A stretch of 64,000 bases of DNA from Deinococcus aquiradiocola (GTDB lineage Bacteria; Deinococcota; Deinococci; Deinococcales; Deinococcaceae). Of this stretch, positions 46,823-55,527 are shown in pieces. The stretch lies in assembly GCF_014646915.1 (NCBI RefSeq), contig NZ_BMOE01000006.1:185434-249433 (forward strand), in the 5' to 3' direction. The translations under genes and the position numbers were made by a program. The stretch's first letter is position 1, and every line of letters starts with the position of its first letter. The notes beneath the pieces were generated by a model. The model did no database searches. It saw nothing but the letters and a program-made list of their open reading frames with translations, and was not told where the DNA came from.

Positions 46823-46907
46823 GCTACAGGGGCAGGACGCCGCCTGTTGCCCCCTGATCGGGGGAGGGGGCAGACCGGTCCTGAAGCATTTCTTCATCTC
46901 TTTCCGG

Positions 46908-46913
46908 TACGCT
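46908..46913 (+). promoter_or_regulatory. -10 box of subtilase gene
   Basis: TACGCT, 64 bases upstream of the ATG at 46,978. Expected start of transcription about 46,920. An in-frame ATG at 46,918 is too close to the box to be the likely start. Confidence 0.4.
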
Positions 46914-46977
46914 CCGGATGAACGCGCCGGTCACGGGGACCGCGCCTGACGCTCCCATTCACGCCACACGAGGATCC

Positions 46978-48612
46978 ATGACCCTACGGAACTTTCCGCG
47001 CCTGCACGCCCGCCACCCGGCACTGACGCTGTCCCTGCTCACGGCCGTCCTGGTCGGCTGTGGCGGCACCGAGACCCCCGACCCCAGCGGGTCCGCCACC
47101 CTGTCCGGAACGGTGAATCTTCCGGCGGCCGTCAGCCTGTCTCTGGCCGCACCTTCCGGCATGCCGGACTGGTCGCGGCCGCACGTGCCGGGCCGTGTCC
47201 TCGTCACCGGGACGGCGCCCCAGACCGGTGCACTGTCAACCCTGAGCCTGAACGGGCAGCAGGTCACGGCGCAGGCCGTGCCGGGCACGCCCTGGCAGGC
47301 CGCCGTCACACCTGCCGCGCAGTCGGACGAGGGCTATGCCGCGCAACTCGCGTCGGCCGGCTACACGGTGCAGCCCGACTACCTGTACTCCGCCCTGACG
47401 CTCCCCAACGACCCCGGCTTCCCGGGCGGCAAGGGGGTCACCGTCAACGGGAGCGCCCAGACGCAGGCGTACCTGACGCGCATCAACGCCGCGAGCGGAT
47501 GGCAGACCCTGCAGGACGCGGCGCAGTCACTGGGCGGGGCGAAGGTCGCGGTGCTCGACACGGGCGCGGACCTGGCCCATCCGGACCTCGCCGGGCGTCT
47601 GCTCAACGGGTACGATTTCGGCGATCAGGACAGCGATCCTTCGGAAGACGCCACCAGCGACGCCGGGCACGGCACCGGCACCACCGGTCTGATTGCCGCC
47701 CTCAGCAACAACGGGGTCGGCATCAGCGGTCTGACGTGGACGGGGCAGACGGTGCTGCCTGTCAAGGTCTTCTCCGGCACGGCGGCGTCCACGAGCGCCC
47801 TGACGGCCGGGCTGAACTACGCCGTGCAGCAGGGTGCGCGGGTCGTGAACATGAGTCTGGGGTTGATCGGCAGCAATCCCGACCCGGCTTTGGGAAGCGC
47901 CATTCAGGCGGCCGCGCAGGCGGACGTCCTCATGGTTGCGGCGGCGGGAAACACTGCCGGGGACGGCCTGTACTACCCGGCGGCCGACCCGAACGTGGTC
48001 GCGGTCGGTGCGCTGGGAGACAGCGACGACCTCGCGTGTTACAGCGCCCGCCCGCGGAGCGGCGACAAGGCGCTCGATTTCGTGGCACCCGGCGGGAACG
48101 CCGGAACGGGAACCAGCAACTGCTACAGCTACTCCGGCACGCAGGTCCTGACGCTCACCACCACCCGGAACGGCAGTTATACCCTGGAGGCCGGGACGAG
48201 CGAGGCTGCCCCGCTGGTGACCGGCGCGGCGGCCCTCGTGCGCGCGGCGCGCCCTGACCTGAGTGCCGCGCAGGTGCTGGGTGTCCTGAGGAACAGTGCG
48301 CGGACCGTCGCGGGCGGGAAGCTCCTCGATGTGGGCGCGGCGGTGAACCTCGCGAAGGTCGCGGCGGCCGGCGCGGCGCGTCCGTACACGCTCACGGTGA
48401 CGGCCCTGCAGAATGGCCAGTCCGTGAAGACGTTCAGTTCGGCCGGGACGCTGACGGCCACGCAGTCGGCCGTGCCGTACTCGCTGTCGGGCGTCCCGGT
48501 CGGCAGTGTGACGCTGCAGTCGACGTTGACCGTGAACGGGCTCGCGTACAGCGGCAGCGTGAACATCAGCGCCGTGCAGGATCAGGGGGGCGTGACGATC
48601 GGTACCCGCTGA
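46978..48612 (+). CDS. Secreted subtilisin-like serine protease (lipoprotein)
   Basis: A 544-residue protein. The signal ends in VLVGCGG, a plausible lipobox with Cys near residue 23. A propeptide-like region spans about 30-160 (SDEGYAAQLASAGYTVQPDY). The peptidase S8 triad is complete: Asp in AVLDTGADLAHPD (about 195), His in GHGTGTTGLIA (about 229), Ser in GTSEAAPLVTGAAALVRA (about 406). A C-terminal beta domain of about 100 residues follows. It should degrade proteins outside the cell. ATG at 46,978 has ACGAGG upstream. Confidence 0.92.
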   Translation: MTLRNFPRLHARHPALTLSLLTAVLVGCGGTETPDPSGSATLSGTVNLPAAVSLSLAAPSGMPDWSRPHVPGRVLVTGTAPQTGALSTLSLNGQQVTAQAVPGTPWQAAVTPAAQSDEGYAAQLASAGYTVQPDYLYSALTLPNDPGFPGGKGVTVNGSAQTQAYLTRINAASGWQTLQDAAQSLGGAKVAVLDTGADLAHPDLAGRLLNGYDFGDQDSDPSEDATSDAGHGTGTTGLIAALSNNGVGISGLTWTGQTVLPVKVFSGTAASTSALTAGLNYAVQQGARVVNMSLGLIGSNPDPALGSAIQAAAQADVLMVAAAGNTAGDGLYYPAADPNVVAVGALGDSDDLACYSARPRSGDKALDFVAPGGNAGTGTSNCYSYSGTQVLTLTTTRNGSYTLEAGTSEAAPLVTGAAALVRAARPDLSAAQVLGVLRNSARTVAGGKLLDVGAAVNLAKVAAAGAARPYTLTVTALQNGQSVKTFSSAGTLTATQSAVPYSLSGVPVGSVTLQSTLTVNGLAYSGSVNISAVQDQGGVTIGTR

Positions 48613-48712
48613 GGCGCACGTTCGGTGCACTGGCGCGGGAGGGAGGACCGGTGCATCCTGTGGGTGCACACCGCCGTTCCGGGCAGGGGAGAAGAGGACG
48701 AACGCGAAATTG

Positions 48713-49281
48713 CCCGATTAACTCGGCATTTTCGCGTTCTTCGCTGCAGGCGTTCGGGCGGTGCGGCGGGTCGTTCGATGTGAAATTGCCCGATTGACTC
48801 GGCAGATTTCGGGCAGGAGTGCAGGGCGGGATCCGAATGGAGGGGCTGTTTTCGTGGATGTTCGTGAAATGCGGCCGGGTAACTCGGCAGATTCGGCCCA
48901 TTTCGTGGCCGGGTGCAGTGCGCGGCCACCTACCGGGTAACTCGGCATATTGGCGTCCGGACCCTACCGGGTAACTCGGCATGTTCGGTGGAAATGGCTA
49001 CCGGGTAACTCGGCAGAATGACGTTCTCCACCTACCGGGTAACTCGGCATATTGATGTCCTGGCCTACCGGGTAACACGGCATATTGGCGTCCGGGCCCT
49101 ACCGGGTAACTCGGCATTTCGGGCCTTATGTCTACCGGGTAACTCGGCATGTTCAGCCTGGTCCCTACCGGGTAACTCGGCATCTTTTCGCCGCCAGCTA
49201 CCGGGTAACACGGCAGAATGACCCGGGTAACTCGGCATTTAGGGCCGGGTAACACGGCATATTGACCCGGGTAACTCGGCA
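48713..49281 (+). repeat. Iteron array (15 direct repeats) of the replication origin
   Basis: Core CCGGGTAACTCGGCA, usually inside CTACCGGGTAACTCGGCAT. Copies start at 48713 and 48789 (variants CCCGATTAACTCGGCA and CCCGATTGACTCGGCA), 48875, 48933, 48967, 49001, 49035, 49068, 49102, 49135, 49168, 49201, 49223, 49245 and 49267. Copies at 49068, 49201 and 49245 read ACACGG. All point the same way. The spacing is 33-34 bases, then 22, so they lie on one DNA face. They precede repA, as RepA binding sites should. Confidence 0.9.
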
Positions 49282-49320
49282 TATTCGCCCGAAAAACGCC
49301 GTGTTTATCGGGATTTCGCC

Positions 49321-49400
49321 TCCGGCCCTTGATGTTGATCATCAATATCTTTTAAACACATCTTTTAAAAGATTCTAAAAGATCAACATCAAGGGCCGGA
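49321..49400. repeat. 20-bp inverted repeat around an AT-rich core, likely unwinding element
   Basis: Left arm 49321-49340 (TCCGGCCCTTGATGTTGATC) and right arm 49381-49400 are perfect inverse copies. The 40 bases between have only 7 G or C, in a region otherwise rich in GC. The arms could form a cruciform or bind a protein, and the core is the best candidate for initial strand opening. Confidence 0.8.
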
Positions 49401-49404
49401 CCTA

Positions 49405-49419
49405 CCGGGTAACTCGGCA
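49405..49419 (+). repeat. Isolated sixteenth iteron beside the repA promoter
   Basis: A perfect CCGGGTAACTCGGCA outside the array, on the far side of the AT-rich element. It ends at the first base of the likely repA -35, so RepA bound here should hinder repA transcription. Confidence 0.8.
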
Positions 49420-49441
49420 TTTTTTTTGCCGTCCCAGCGGG

Positions 49442-49447
49442 TATACT
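49442..49447 (+). promoter_or_regulatory. repA: -10 box of repA
   Basis: TATACT, ten bases before the ATG at 49,458. The matching -35 position (about 49,419-49,424) is a T-rich stretch touching the isolated iteron. The leader would be only 3-4 bases. Confidence 0.6.
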
Positions 49448-49457
49448 CACCCTCAGC

Positions 49458-50921
49458 ATGGCGAAGAAGCTGGTCAAGTCCAAGGCGGCTCCGCGGCCCA
49501 TCGGCGAACTCACGCAGTTCGACGAGACCAACCTCACGCGACTCGGCCTGATCAGCATTCAGGAGCGCATCCCGGAGAGCTACACCACCTGGGTGAACAC
49601 CTTCGACGTGAACGGGCACGACGGCGAGCTCTCCTGCTTCTCGCCGAGCGAGGTGGGGGGCGTTCCACACGGCCTGGACGGTGATTTCGTGACGGCTCTG
49701 AACGCCATGTACCTCGAGCAGGGCGCACCGAACGACGGGTATGTGCACACCACCGCGTACAACCTGATCCAGCGGGCCGGGTTCGAGGACAGCGGTCAGA
49801 ACTACGACCGCCTGCAGGTGGCCCTCAAACGCCTGCGGGCCGCCCAGTTCAAGATCGCGCAGGCCTGGCGGCGCCGCGATGAGGGCGCCACCGGCTGGGT
49901 GAGCGTGGAGTTCAGCTACATCAGCCAGATCCGCCAGAGCACGCCCGAGGGGCGCAGCCTCACGCAGGGGACCACCCTGAGTATCCAGCTGGCCGACCCG
50001 GTCGCGGAATCCATCCGGAACCGGTACATGCACCCGCTGGACCTGGAGTTCCTGACAACCCTCAAACGTCCGCTGGCACGCGCGCTGTACCGCCTGCTGA
50101 ACAGCCGCCGCTACAACGAGCACGACCCGCTGCACCCGGCCTTGGAGTTCAGCGTGCTCGTCTCGGACTGGGCGCGTGACTGCAAGCTCACCGAGACCAT
50201 TCCGGCGCGCATCAAACGCAACCTGAACGAGGCGCACGACGAGCTGATCACCCGCGGATTCCTGACCGAGGTCATCTTCGAGGGGCGCGGGAAGGCGGCG
50301 CGGTTCACGTACCGCTTCGGGGACGCGGGGAATCCCGAGCCGGCCGTGGAGGTCATGCCGGACTCGCCGTTGCTGCAGGCGCTGCTGGGGTATCAGGTGG
50401 CGCGCAACGTGGCCCTGAAGCTCGTCAAGGATCACGGGGAGGCGCACGTCACGACGCGGCTGGAACTGTTCGAGGCCCTTCTGCGGCACGGGTACCAGGC
50501 GCGGAACCGCAGTGCGTTGCTGGTGGACGTGATCAAGGATCAGGACGGCAAGTACCTGAACCCGGAGGCGGGACGGGCCGCGGTGGAGCCGGAGGTGAGT
50601 GTGGTCGCTGCGGCGCGTCCGGTCAGGAAGCTGCCGAAGGCGGAGCAGGCCGCGATGACGGAGGACGAGGATGCGCGCGTGGAGGCGGCGTACCGGGCGC
50701 TGCCGAAGGCGGAACAGGCCGCGCAGGTGGTGTCGGCCCTGAAGATGCTGCTGCGTCAGTCGGCCGGAGAGGGAGTGCTGGCGCGCGTGCAGTCGGCCAT
50801 CGCGGCGGGGCACGTGGATGGCCGTGACCTGCTGCGTCAGGCGAGCCGCGCGGCGAGCGAGCTGACGCTGCAGAGCTTCGTGGAGGACCTGCGGCAGCTG
50901 GCAGGTCGTGACCTGCCCTGA
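49458..50921 (+). CDS. repA: RepA-type replication initiator
   Basis: A 487-residue protein similar to replication initiator A proteins of Deinococcus plasmids and megaplasmids. The N-terminus opens FDETNLTRLGLISIQERIP. Residues about 80-280 contain winged-helix-like patterns (GYVHTTAYNLIQRAGFEDSG, YDRLQVALKRLRAAQF, RALYRLLNSRRYNEHDP, IKRNLNEAHDELITRGF), the usual pair of DNA-binding domains for iterons. The C-terminus is charged with a repeated LPKAEQAA unit. It should bind the upstream iterons and open the AT-rich core. Translation starts a few bases after the predicted transcription start. Confidence 0.88.
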   Translation: MAKKLVKSKAAPRPIGELTQFDETNLTRLGLISIQERIPESYTTWVNTFDVNGHDGELSCFSPSEVGGVPHGLDGDFVTALNAMYLEQGAPNDGYVHTTAYNLIQRAGFEDSGQNYDRLQVALKRLRAAQFKIAQAWRRRDEGATGWVSVEFSYISQIRQSTPEGRSLTQGTTLSIQLADPVAESIRNRYMHPLDLEFLTTLKRPLARALYRLLNSRRYNEHDPLHPALEFSVLVSDWARDCKLTETIPARIKRNLNEAHDELITRGFLTEVIFEGRGKAARFTYRFGDAGNPEPAVEVMPDSPLLQALLGYQVARNVALKLVKDHGEAHVTTRLELFEALLRHGYQARNRSALLVDVIKDQDGKYLNPEAGRAAVEPEVSVVAAARPVRKLPKAEQAAMTEDEDARVEAAYRALPKAEQAAQVVSALKMLLRQSAGEGVLARVQSAIAAGHVDGRDLLRQASRAASELTLQSFVEDLRQLAGRDLP

Positions 50922-51065
50922 AGCTGTCGGTCGGGATGGGCTTTCCTGACCTCAGAAGGCCTCTCTGAGCTGCAGTGCGGCGCTTACCCTAACTGGAGTG
51001 CGGACAGGGTTTTCCAGGCATCTTTACGGCCCTCCTGTGAAGCCGCGCAGGATCGGGCCTGAGGT

Positions 51066-51482
51066 TCAGAATCCGTAGGCCTCGACAAAGGGCCGTCCTA
51101 GACGACGGGGCCGTCCCGTCTGCGGATCGATCCACACCCACTCGGTGCGGCAGGTGAGCAGCACCCGCCCGTCCAGTGCCCGCCGGACCTCGTTCTGCCG
51201 CACGGCCCTTGGTCCGCCTGCCTCCATCACCCGTGTCTCGATTTCCAGTACGTCGCCTGTACGGGCAGGGTGGTGCAGATGCATGGCGTGCTGGCGGACG
51301 ACCACCATGGTGCGTTCCTCCAGCATGCGCGGCGCGCCCACCCCGACGGCCTCCGCGTGTGCGCGGGCGGCCTCCTCGATCCAGCGCAGGGCGACGGGTG
51401 TGCTCAGGCCACCGAGTTCGTTCAGGTCGGCGTAACCGACCGTCCTGCGGATGACGTGCCGGTCGGCAGGCGGGACGCTCAT
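51066..51482 (-). CDS. Acyl-CoA thioesterase-like (4HBT hotdog fold)
   Basis: A 138-residue single hotdog domain. YADLNELGGLSTPVALRWIEEAARAHAE matches the helix-with-Asp/Asn region of the 4HBT thioesterase family. It probably hydrolyses an acyl-CoA. ATG overlaps the stop of the HD-GYP gene (ATGA), yet TACGCT lies six bases upstream, so it could also have its own leaderless transcript. Confidence 0.85.
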   Translation of the reverse strand: MSVPPADRHVIRRTVGYADLNELGGLSTPVALRWIEEAARAHAEAVGVGAPRMLEERTMVVVRQHAMHLHHPARTGDVLEIETRVMEAGGPRAVRQNEVRRALDGRVLLTCRTEWVWIDPQTGRPRRLGRPFVEAYGF

Positions 51483-54400
51483 GGATCCAGCGTACCTCTG
51501 GAAGCCGCGGCGCGCGCCAGCAGATGAAGGAACACCTCGGTCAGGGCCGGATCGAACTGCCTTCCCGCCTGCGCGCGCAGTTCCTGCCGCGCCTCCTGTG
51601 GCGTCCAGGCGTGTTTGTACGGGCGGACGCTCGTCAGGGCGTCGTAGGTGTCCACGAGGCTGAAGAGGCGTGCCAGGAGCGGGATGTTCCCGCCGCTCAG
51701 CCCGGCCGGGTAACCGGAGCCGTCCCAGCGTTCATGGTGATGCCGGATCAGGTTCAGCACACCCTGCGGCAGCGCCGGGATGCGCGCGCCGAGGTCCGCG
51801 CCGGTCACGGTGTGCGCCTGCATCACGCTCCACTCCGCCGGCGTGAGCGGCCCTGGTTTCAGCAGGATCGCGTCCGGTACGGCCAGCTTGCCGATGTCGT
51901 GAAGGTACGCGCCCTGCCGCAGTTCCTCCAGTTCCGATTCCGGCAACCGCAGTTCCTGCCCGAAGGCCTCGGCGAGCGCCACCACCCGCTGCGTGTGTCC
52001 GGACGTCTCGAAGTCCCGCAGTTCGAGCGCCAGGCCGAGCGCCATGAGGGCACCCTCGCGGGTGTCGTCGAGCTGCCTGAGCGTGTCCCGCCGTTCGGTG
52101 GCGAGGCTCACGAGTTCCGCCGCGCGGCCCAGGATGGCGGGCGCAGCCGGTGGGAGCGCTCCGAGGACCCGGTCCCACCACAGGCCGAACTGACCGCGCA
52201 CCGTGCCGTTCACGATCACCTGCGCCATCATGATCGTCCTCGCTCCCAGCTGTTCGAGGCGCGCGTCCGGGTTCTCGTGCTGGCGGTGGTCCAGCATGTA
52301 GTGCACGCCGTGCGTCTGGTCCTTCCGCCAGCCGTCAGGGGAGGCGCCAGGCTGCAGGACGGACGGCGAGGCGAGGTGGAGTGTCCGGCCGTCCAGGGTC
52401 AGTCCGCGTCCGGTGGCGGTGTCGTGATACCCGCCGCCGGACGCGCCGAAGAAGGCCGCGCAGGCTCTCAGGTGATCGAGTGCCACGCCTTCCGGGTCGG
52501 TCGTGAGCAGCGAGGAGAGCGTCAGTTCGGACAGCATCTGCACTTCCTGCGCGCGGTCCGAGAGGGCCTGCATCGTCCGGACGCGGCCGAGGGCCGTGGC
52601 ACCGGTGGACGCCACGGCCGTCAGCAGCCGCAGGTCCTGAGCGCTGAACGACGCCGGGAGGGACCTCGCGCCGATCACGACGGCCACCGGTCCGCCTGAC
52701 CCGCCGGGCAGCGCGGCGGACAGCAGGGCATGCGTGCCGTTCTGCGCCTGGAGTGTGGTGCCCTGCCGTGCCGTCTGCGCCGCGAGGTCACGCGCGACCC
52801 GGCCTCCCTCCTCGCTCGCAAGCCAGCCGTACGCGTACACCTCCTGGAGCGTGCCGTCCGCAGCGGTGAGCATCAGGGCGCTGTCGTTGGATGCGAGGAC
52901 CCGCCCGGTCTGTTCCATCAGCGTCTGCAGCACTTCCGTCTCGTTCAGGTCGCGGTGCAGCGCCTCGTTCATGCCGAGGAGCACCTCGATTTCCTGCTGG
53001 CGGGCCTGTTCGCGTCTGGCGCGTGCGCGCGCCGTGTACACCGCCGCGAGCTGGACCGCGAACTCCTCGGCGGCGCGCTGCGATCCGGGACCGAAGGCGT
53101 CCTCGCTGCGGAACGAGTCGAAGTTCACGTACCCGACCACGCGGTGTTCGCTGACGATCGGCACACACATGGTCGCCCGCAGCGCCTCGGTCGTCACGTG
53201 GTACACCTCGCCCTTGAGGACGGTGTCGTCACGCAGGGCGTGCGTGCTGCGCGCCATCACCTCCGCACCCGTCAGGACGCGGACCCTGCCCTGCTGCCAG
53301 TCGAGCGTCTCGCCGTACCACACGCGGGCCTCCTGGGGGGTTTCGCGCAGGCCGACCATCAGGTTCGTGAAGCCCACCTGTGCCACCACCACGTAGTGGT
53401 CCCCGTCGAGCATGTACAGCGATCCGGCGTTCGCCTCGCGGATGGACGCCACGCCCGCCGACAGCAGCCCCTGGTAGATCTCGGGGGTGAGGGTGTCGTT
53501 GAGGTTCAGCAGGGCCAGCGTGGCCTGCAGGGTCTCGCGGACGAGGTCCGCCACCTGTGGCGGCGCGGCGCGGCCACTCAACTGCTGCAGGCGCTGCGAG
53601 GCGTGACGGCGCGTCTTCTCGTGCAGCATGCGTTCGTCCGCGAGGCGCAGCAGGTCGGTGGCGGTGCGGCCCTCCACCGGGGCGCTGGCGATACCGAGCG
53701 AGACGCTCAGCGCGCCGCTGCCCGTCTGCACGTGACGCGGGACGGCGCGCGTCCGGACGCCCAGAAGGTCCTGCTCGTCGTGCAGGGCCAGCAGCAGGGG
53801 ACGCGTGTCGCCCTCCCGGCCGGGCTGCAGGATCACGAACTCGTCCCCGCCGAGGCGGTACACGTTGCTGCCGTACTCGGCGCGCAGCGCGTCCGCGAGC
53901 GCCACGAGCGCCTGGTCGCCGCGCTCGTGGCCGAACTGGTCGTTGATGGACTTGAAGTCGTTCAGGTCCGTGAGGCACAGGTGCAGCGTCCGGGCCGGGT
54001 ACCGGACGAGGTGCTCCTCGAGGGCCGCTTCCATCGCGCGGCGGTTGCCGAGACCGGTGAGGGCGTCCGTGAACGCGAGGCGCACGAGCGTCTCGGTCCG
54101 TGCCTGCACCTGCGCCTCGATCAGGGCGGCGGCGCCCTCCCCGGTGGTCCCGGTGGTTTCCCGCGCGACCGACAGCGTCCCGGTCGGCGTGCCGTCCGCG
54201 CCGTGTTCCGGCACGACCGTCAGCGTGTACGTCCTGGGATGACCGGAGGCCCACACGGTCCGCGTCACGGTCACGGAGACGGCGGTCTCCAGCGCCCGCG
54301 CCTCGGCGTCCTGGTCGCCCGGCAGCGCTCCTGCGGCATGCAGCACCTGCGCGGCCGGGTTGAGGTACGTCAGGGCGCCGTGCGCGTCCCGGGTGTACGT

Positions 54401-54961
54401 CACGTCCGGCAGGAGCCGCAGCACGCTCCGCAGCCGCTCGTCGTTCCGGTGCTGGGCCTGCACGGCCCCGAGCGTCTCACGCAGCGCTTCCTGCCGCTGC
54501 AGTTCGTTCATGGCGAGGTCCGCGATGTCGCGCAGCACGTCCAGCTGAGCGGCGTCGAAGTCCGTTCTGGGCGTCCGGTCGAACACGCAGACACTGCCGA
54601 TCACGGCGTTGTCACGCAGGATCGGCTGCCCGGCGTAGAACCGCAGGCTGGCACGGCCCGACACGCCGTTCAGCCCGGCGAAACGCTCGTCGAGTCGCGC
54701 GTCGGGCACGATCAGGCCTTCCTCCGGCGGGGCCGTGAGGTACTGGCAGAAGCTCTGGTCGAGGGTGTTGGACTGCGCGGCCGTCCCGTGCCGCCCCACG
54801 AACCGCTGCTCGTCCCGGTCGAACAGCGACACGATCGCGATGGGCGTCCCCAGCAACCGTGCAGCGAGGCCCGCCAGACGGTCGTACGTCGCGGCCTGAA
54901 GCAGATCGAGTGCAGCGGTGGGGTCCACCCACCCCGCGCTGTCATCCCCCGGCTGTGCCAT
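51479..54961 (-). CDS. GAF-PAS-GGDEF-GAF-HD-GYP c-di-GMP protein
   Basis: A 1,160-residue cytosolic protein. GAF domain about 15-165; PAS about 185-295; GGDEF about 310-475 with FTDALTGLGNRRAME and RLGGDEFVILQPG (about 367) intact; two further GAF-like regions about 480-810 (one with FDSFRSEDAFGPGSQ); HD-GYP domain about 960-1140 with HDIGK (about 1020) and HHHERWDGSGYP (about 1075). It can probably both make and break c-di-GMP under control of the sensors. The ATG at 54,961 is chosen because TATGCT lies seven bases upstream; starts at 54,973 and 55,021 are longer alternatives. Confidence 0.93.
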   Translation of the reverse strand: MAQPGDDSAGWVDPTAALDLLQAATYDRLAGLAARLLGTPIAIVSLFDRDEQRFVGRHGTAAQSNTLDQSFCQYLTAPPEEGLIVPDARLDERFAGLNGVSGRASLRFYAGQPILRDNAVIGSVCVFDRTPRTDFDAAQLDVLRDIADLAMNELQRQEALRETLGAVQAQHRNDERLRSVLRLLPDVTYTRDAHGALTYLNPAAQVLHAAGALPGDQDAEARALETAVSVTVTRTVWASGHPRTYTLTVVPEHGADGTPTGTLSVARETTGTTGEGAAALIEAQVQARTETLVRLAFTDALTGLGNRRAMEAALEEHLVRYPARTLHLCLTDLNDFKSINDQFGHERGDQALVALADALRAEYGSNVYRLGGDEFVILQPGREGDTRPLLLALHDEQDLLGVRTRAVPRHVQTGSGALSVSLGIASAPVEGRTATDLLRLADERMLHEKTRRHASQRLQQLSGRAAPPQVADLVRETLQATLALLNLNDTLTPEIYQGLLSAGVASIREANAGSLYMLDGDHYVVVAQVGFTNLMVGLRETPQEARVWYGETLDWQQGRVRVLTGAEVMARSTHALRDDTVLKGEVYHVTTEALRATMCVPIVSEHRVVGYVNFDSFRSEDAFGPGSQRAAEEFAVQLAAVYTARARARREQARQQEIEVLLGMNEALHRDLNETEVLQTLMEQTGRVLASNDSALMLTAADGTLQEVYAYGWLASEEGGRVARDLAAQTARQGTTLQAQNGTHALLSAALPGGSGGPVAVVIGARSLPASFSAQDLRLLTAVASTGATALGRVRTMQALSDRAQEVQMLSELTLSSLLTTDPEGVALDHLRACAAFFGASGGGYHDTATGRGLTLDGRTLHLASPSVLQPGASPDGWRKDQTHGVHYMLDHRQHENPDARLEQLGARTIMMAQVIVNGTVRGQFGLWWDRVLGALPPAAPAILGRAAELVSLATERRDTLRQLDDTREGALMALGLALELRDFETSGHTQRVVALAEAFGQELRLPESELEELRQGAYLHDIGKLAVPDAILLKPGPLTPAEWSVMQAHTVTGADLGARIPALPQGVLNLIRHHHERWDGSGYPAGLSGGNIPLLARLFSLVDTYDALTSVRPYKHAWTPQEARQELRAQAGRQFDPALTEVFLHLLARAAASRGTLDP
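51489..51494 (-). promoter_or_regulatory. -10 box of thioesterase gene
   Basis: TACGCT on the minus strand, six bases before the ATG at 51,482, inside the 3' end of the HD-GYP gene. Confidence 0.4.
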
Positions 54962-54968
54962 ATCCGTC

Positions 54969-54974
54969 AGCATA
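54969..54974 (-). promoter_or_regulatory. -10 box of HD-GYP gene (leaderless)
   Basis: TATGCT, seven bases before the ATG at 54,961. The -35 is weak. Confidence 0.45.
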
Positions 54975-55156
54975 AAGGGCCGGACTCTCCGCGGTGTCAC
55001 AAACCGACATGGACCGTTCATCTGGCAGCACCTTCAGGAAGGGTCACCCGGCACACCGTTGGGTTCAGAGGGTGCGCAACTGTGGCCCGGCCCCGAAACC
55101 CGGCACCTGCGCCGGTAGATGATGGCCGCAGGACGGCCGCCGTCCGAGGAGCGACC

Positions 55157-55471
55157 CTGAACAGTGCCCCGCACCCGTCCAGTCCCCACACGAGCACCGG
55201 ACGTCCGGACGGTCTCCCGGAACGTCGCCGCCGCGACGGGCTGGGGGTCCTGCCGCCCGCCCGGACGCCGGGTGAACGACAGCGGCGTGCCCGCCTGAAC
55301 CGCGCGCTGGGCGTGACCATGACAATCTTCGGGGCATTCGTGACGGGCGGTAGCGTGGCGCTGACGGCCACAAGTCCGGACTTCGCGAACCTGATCCTGC
55401 TCGGTTGCGGGGCCACGCTGACCGCGCAGGGCGTGCTGCTGACCGGACGCCGCGAACGTCGGCGCCGGTGA
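55157..55471 (+). CDS. Possible small membrane protein (CTG or later start)
   Basis: The C-terminal 60 residues are credible: two hydrophobic stretches (TIFGAFVTGGSVALTATS and LILLGCGATLTAQGVLL) followed by an Arg-rich end. There is no canonical start far enough upstream. CTG at 55,157 has GAGGAG at good distance and gives 104 residues; GTG/ATG at 55,314-55,320 would give about 50. The family is not recognised. It sits between the HD-GYP gene (divergent) and the FUSC gene (convergent). Confidence 0.35.
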   Translation: MNSAPHPSSPHTSTGRPDGLPERRRRDGLGVLPPARTPGERQRRARLNRALGVTMTIFGAFVTGGSVALTATSPDFANLILLGCGATLTAQGVLLTGRRERRRR

Positions 55472-55527
55472 ACTCGGCGGGAACAGACCGTCTGGCTGCG
55501 GCGAGACGGTCTGGACGGGTGGGCCGC

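Larger units (their letters stand above)
48613..49457. other. Probable replication origin region
   Basis: About 845 gene-free bases between the subtilase and repA, containing the 15-iteron array, an AT-rich segment inside a 20-bp inverted repeat, a sixteenth iteron and the repA promoter. This is the normal order for an iteron-type origin. No good DnaA box was recognised. GTGCA/TGCAC near 48,652 is a weak hairpin after the subtilase. Confidence 0.82.

Noticed and set aside
48713..49281. The regularly spaced repeats could be read as a CRISPR array
   Set aside because: The repeat core is only 15-19 bases, the gaps are short and partly similar, and no cas gene is present. repA directly follows, so they are iterons.
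49300..49330. DnaA box in TTTATCGGG
   Set aside because: Too far from TTATCCACA to support a claim.
52730..55471. A 913-residue frame opposite the HD-GYP gene
   Set aside because: Same reason; its motifs do not form a protein. Only its last part (from about 55,157) was kept as a weak small gene.
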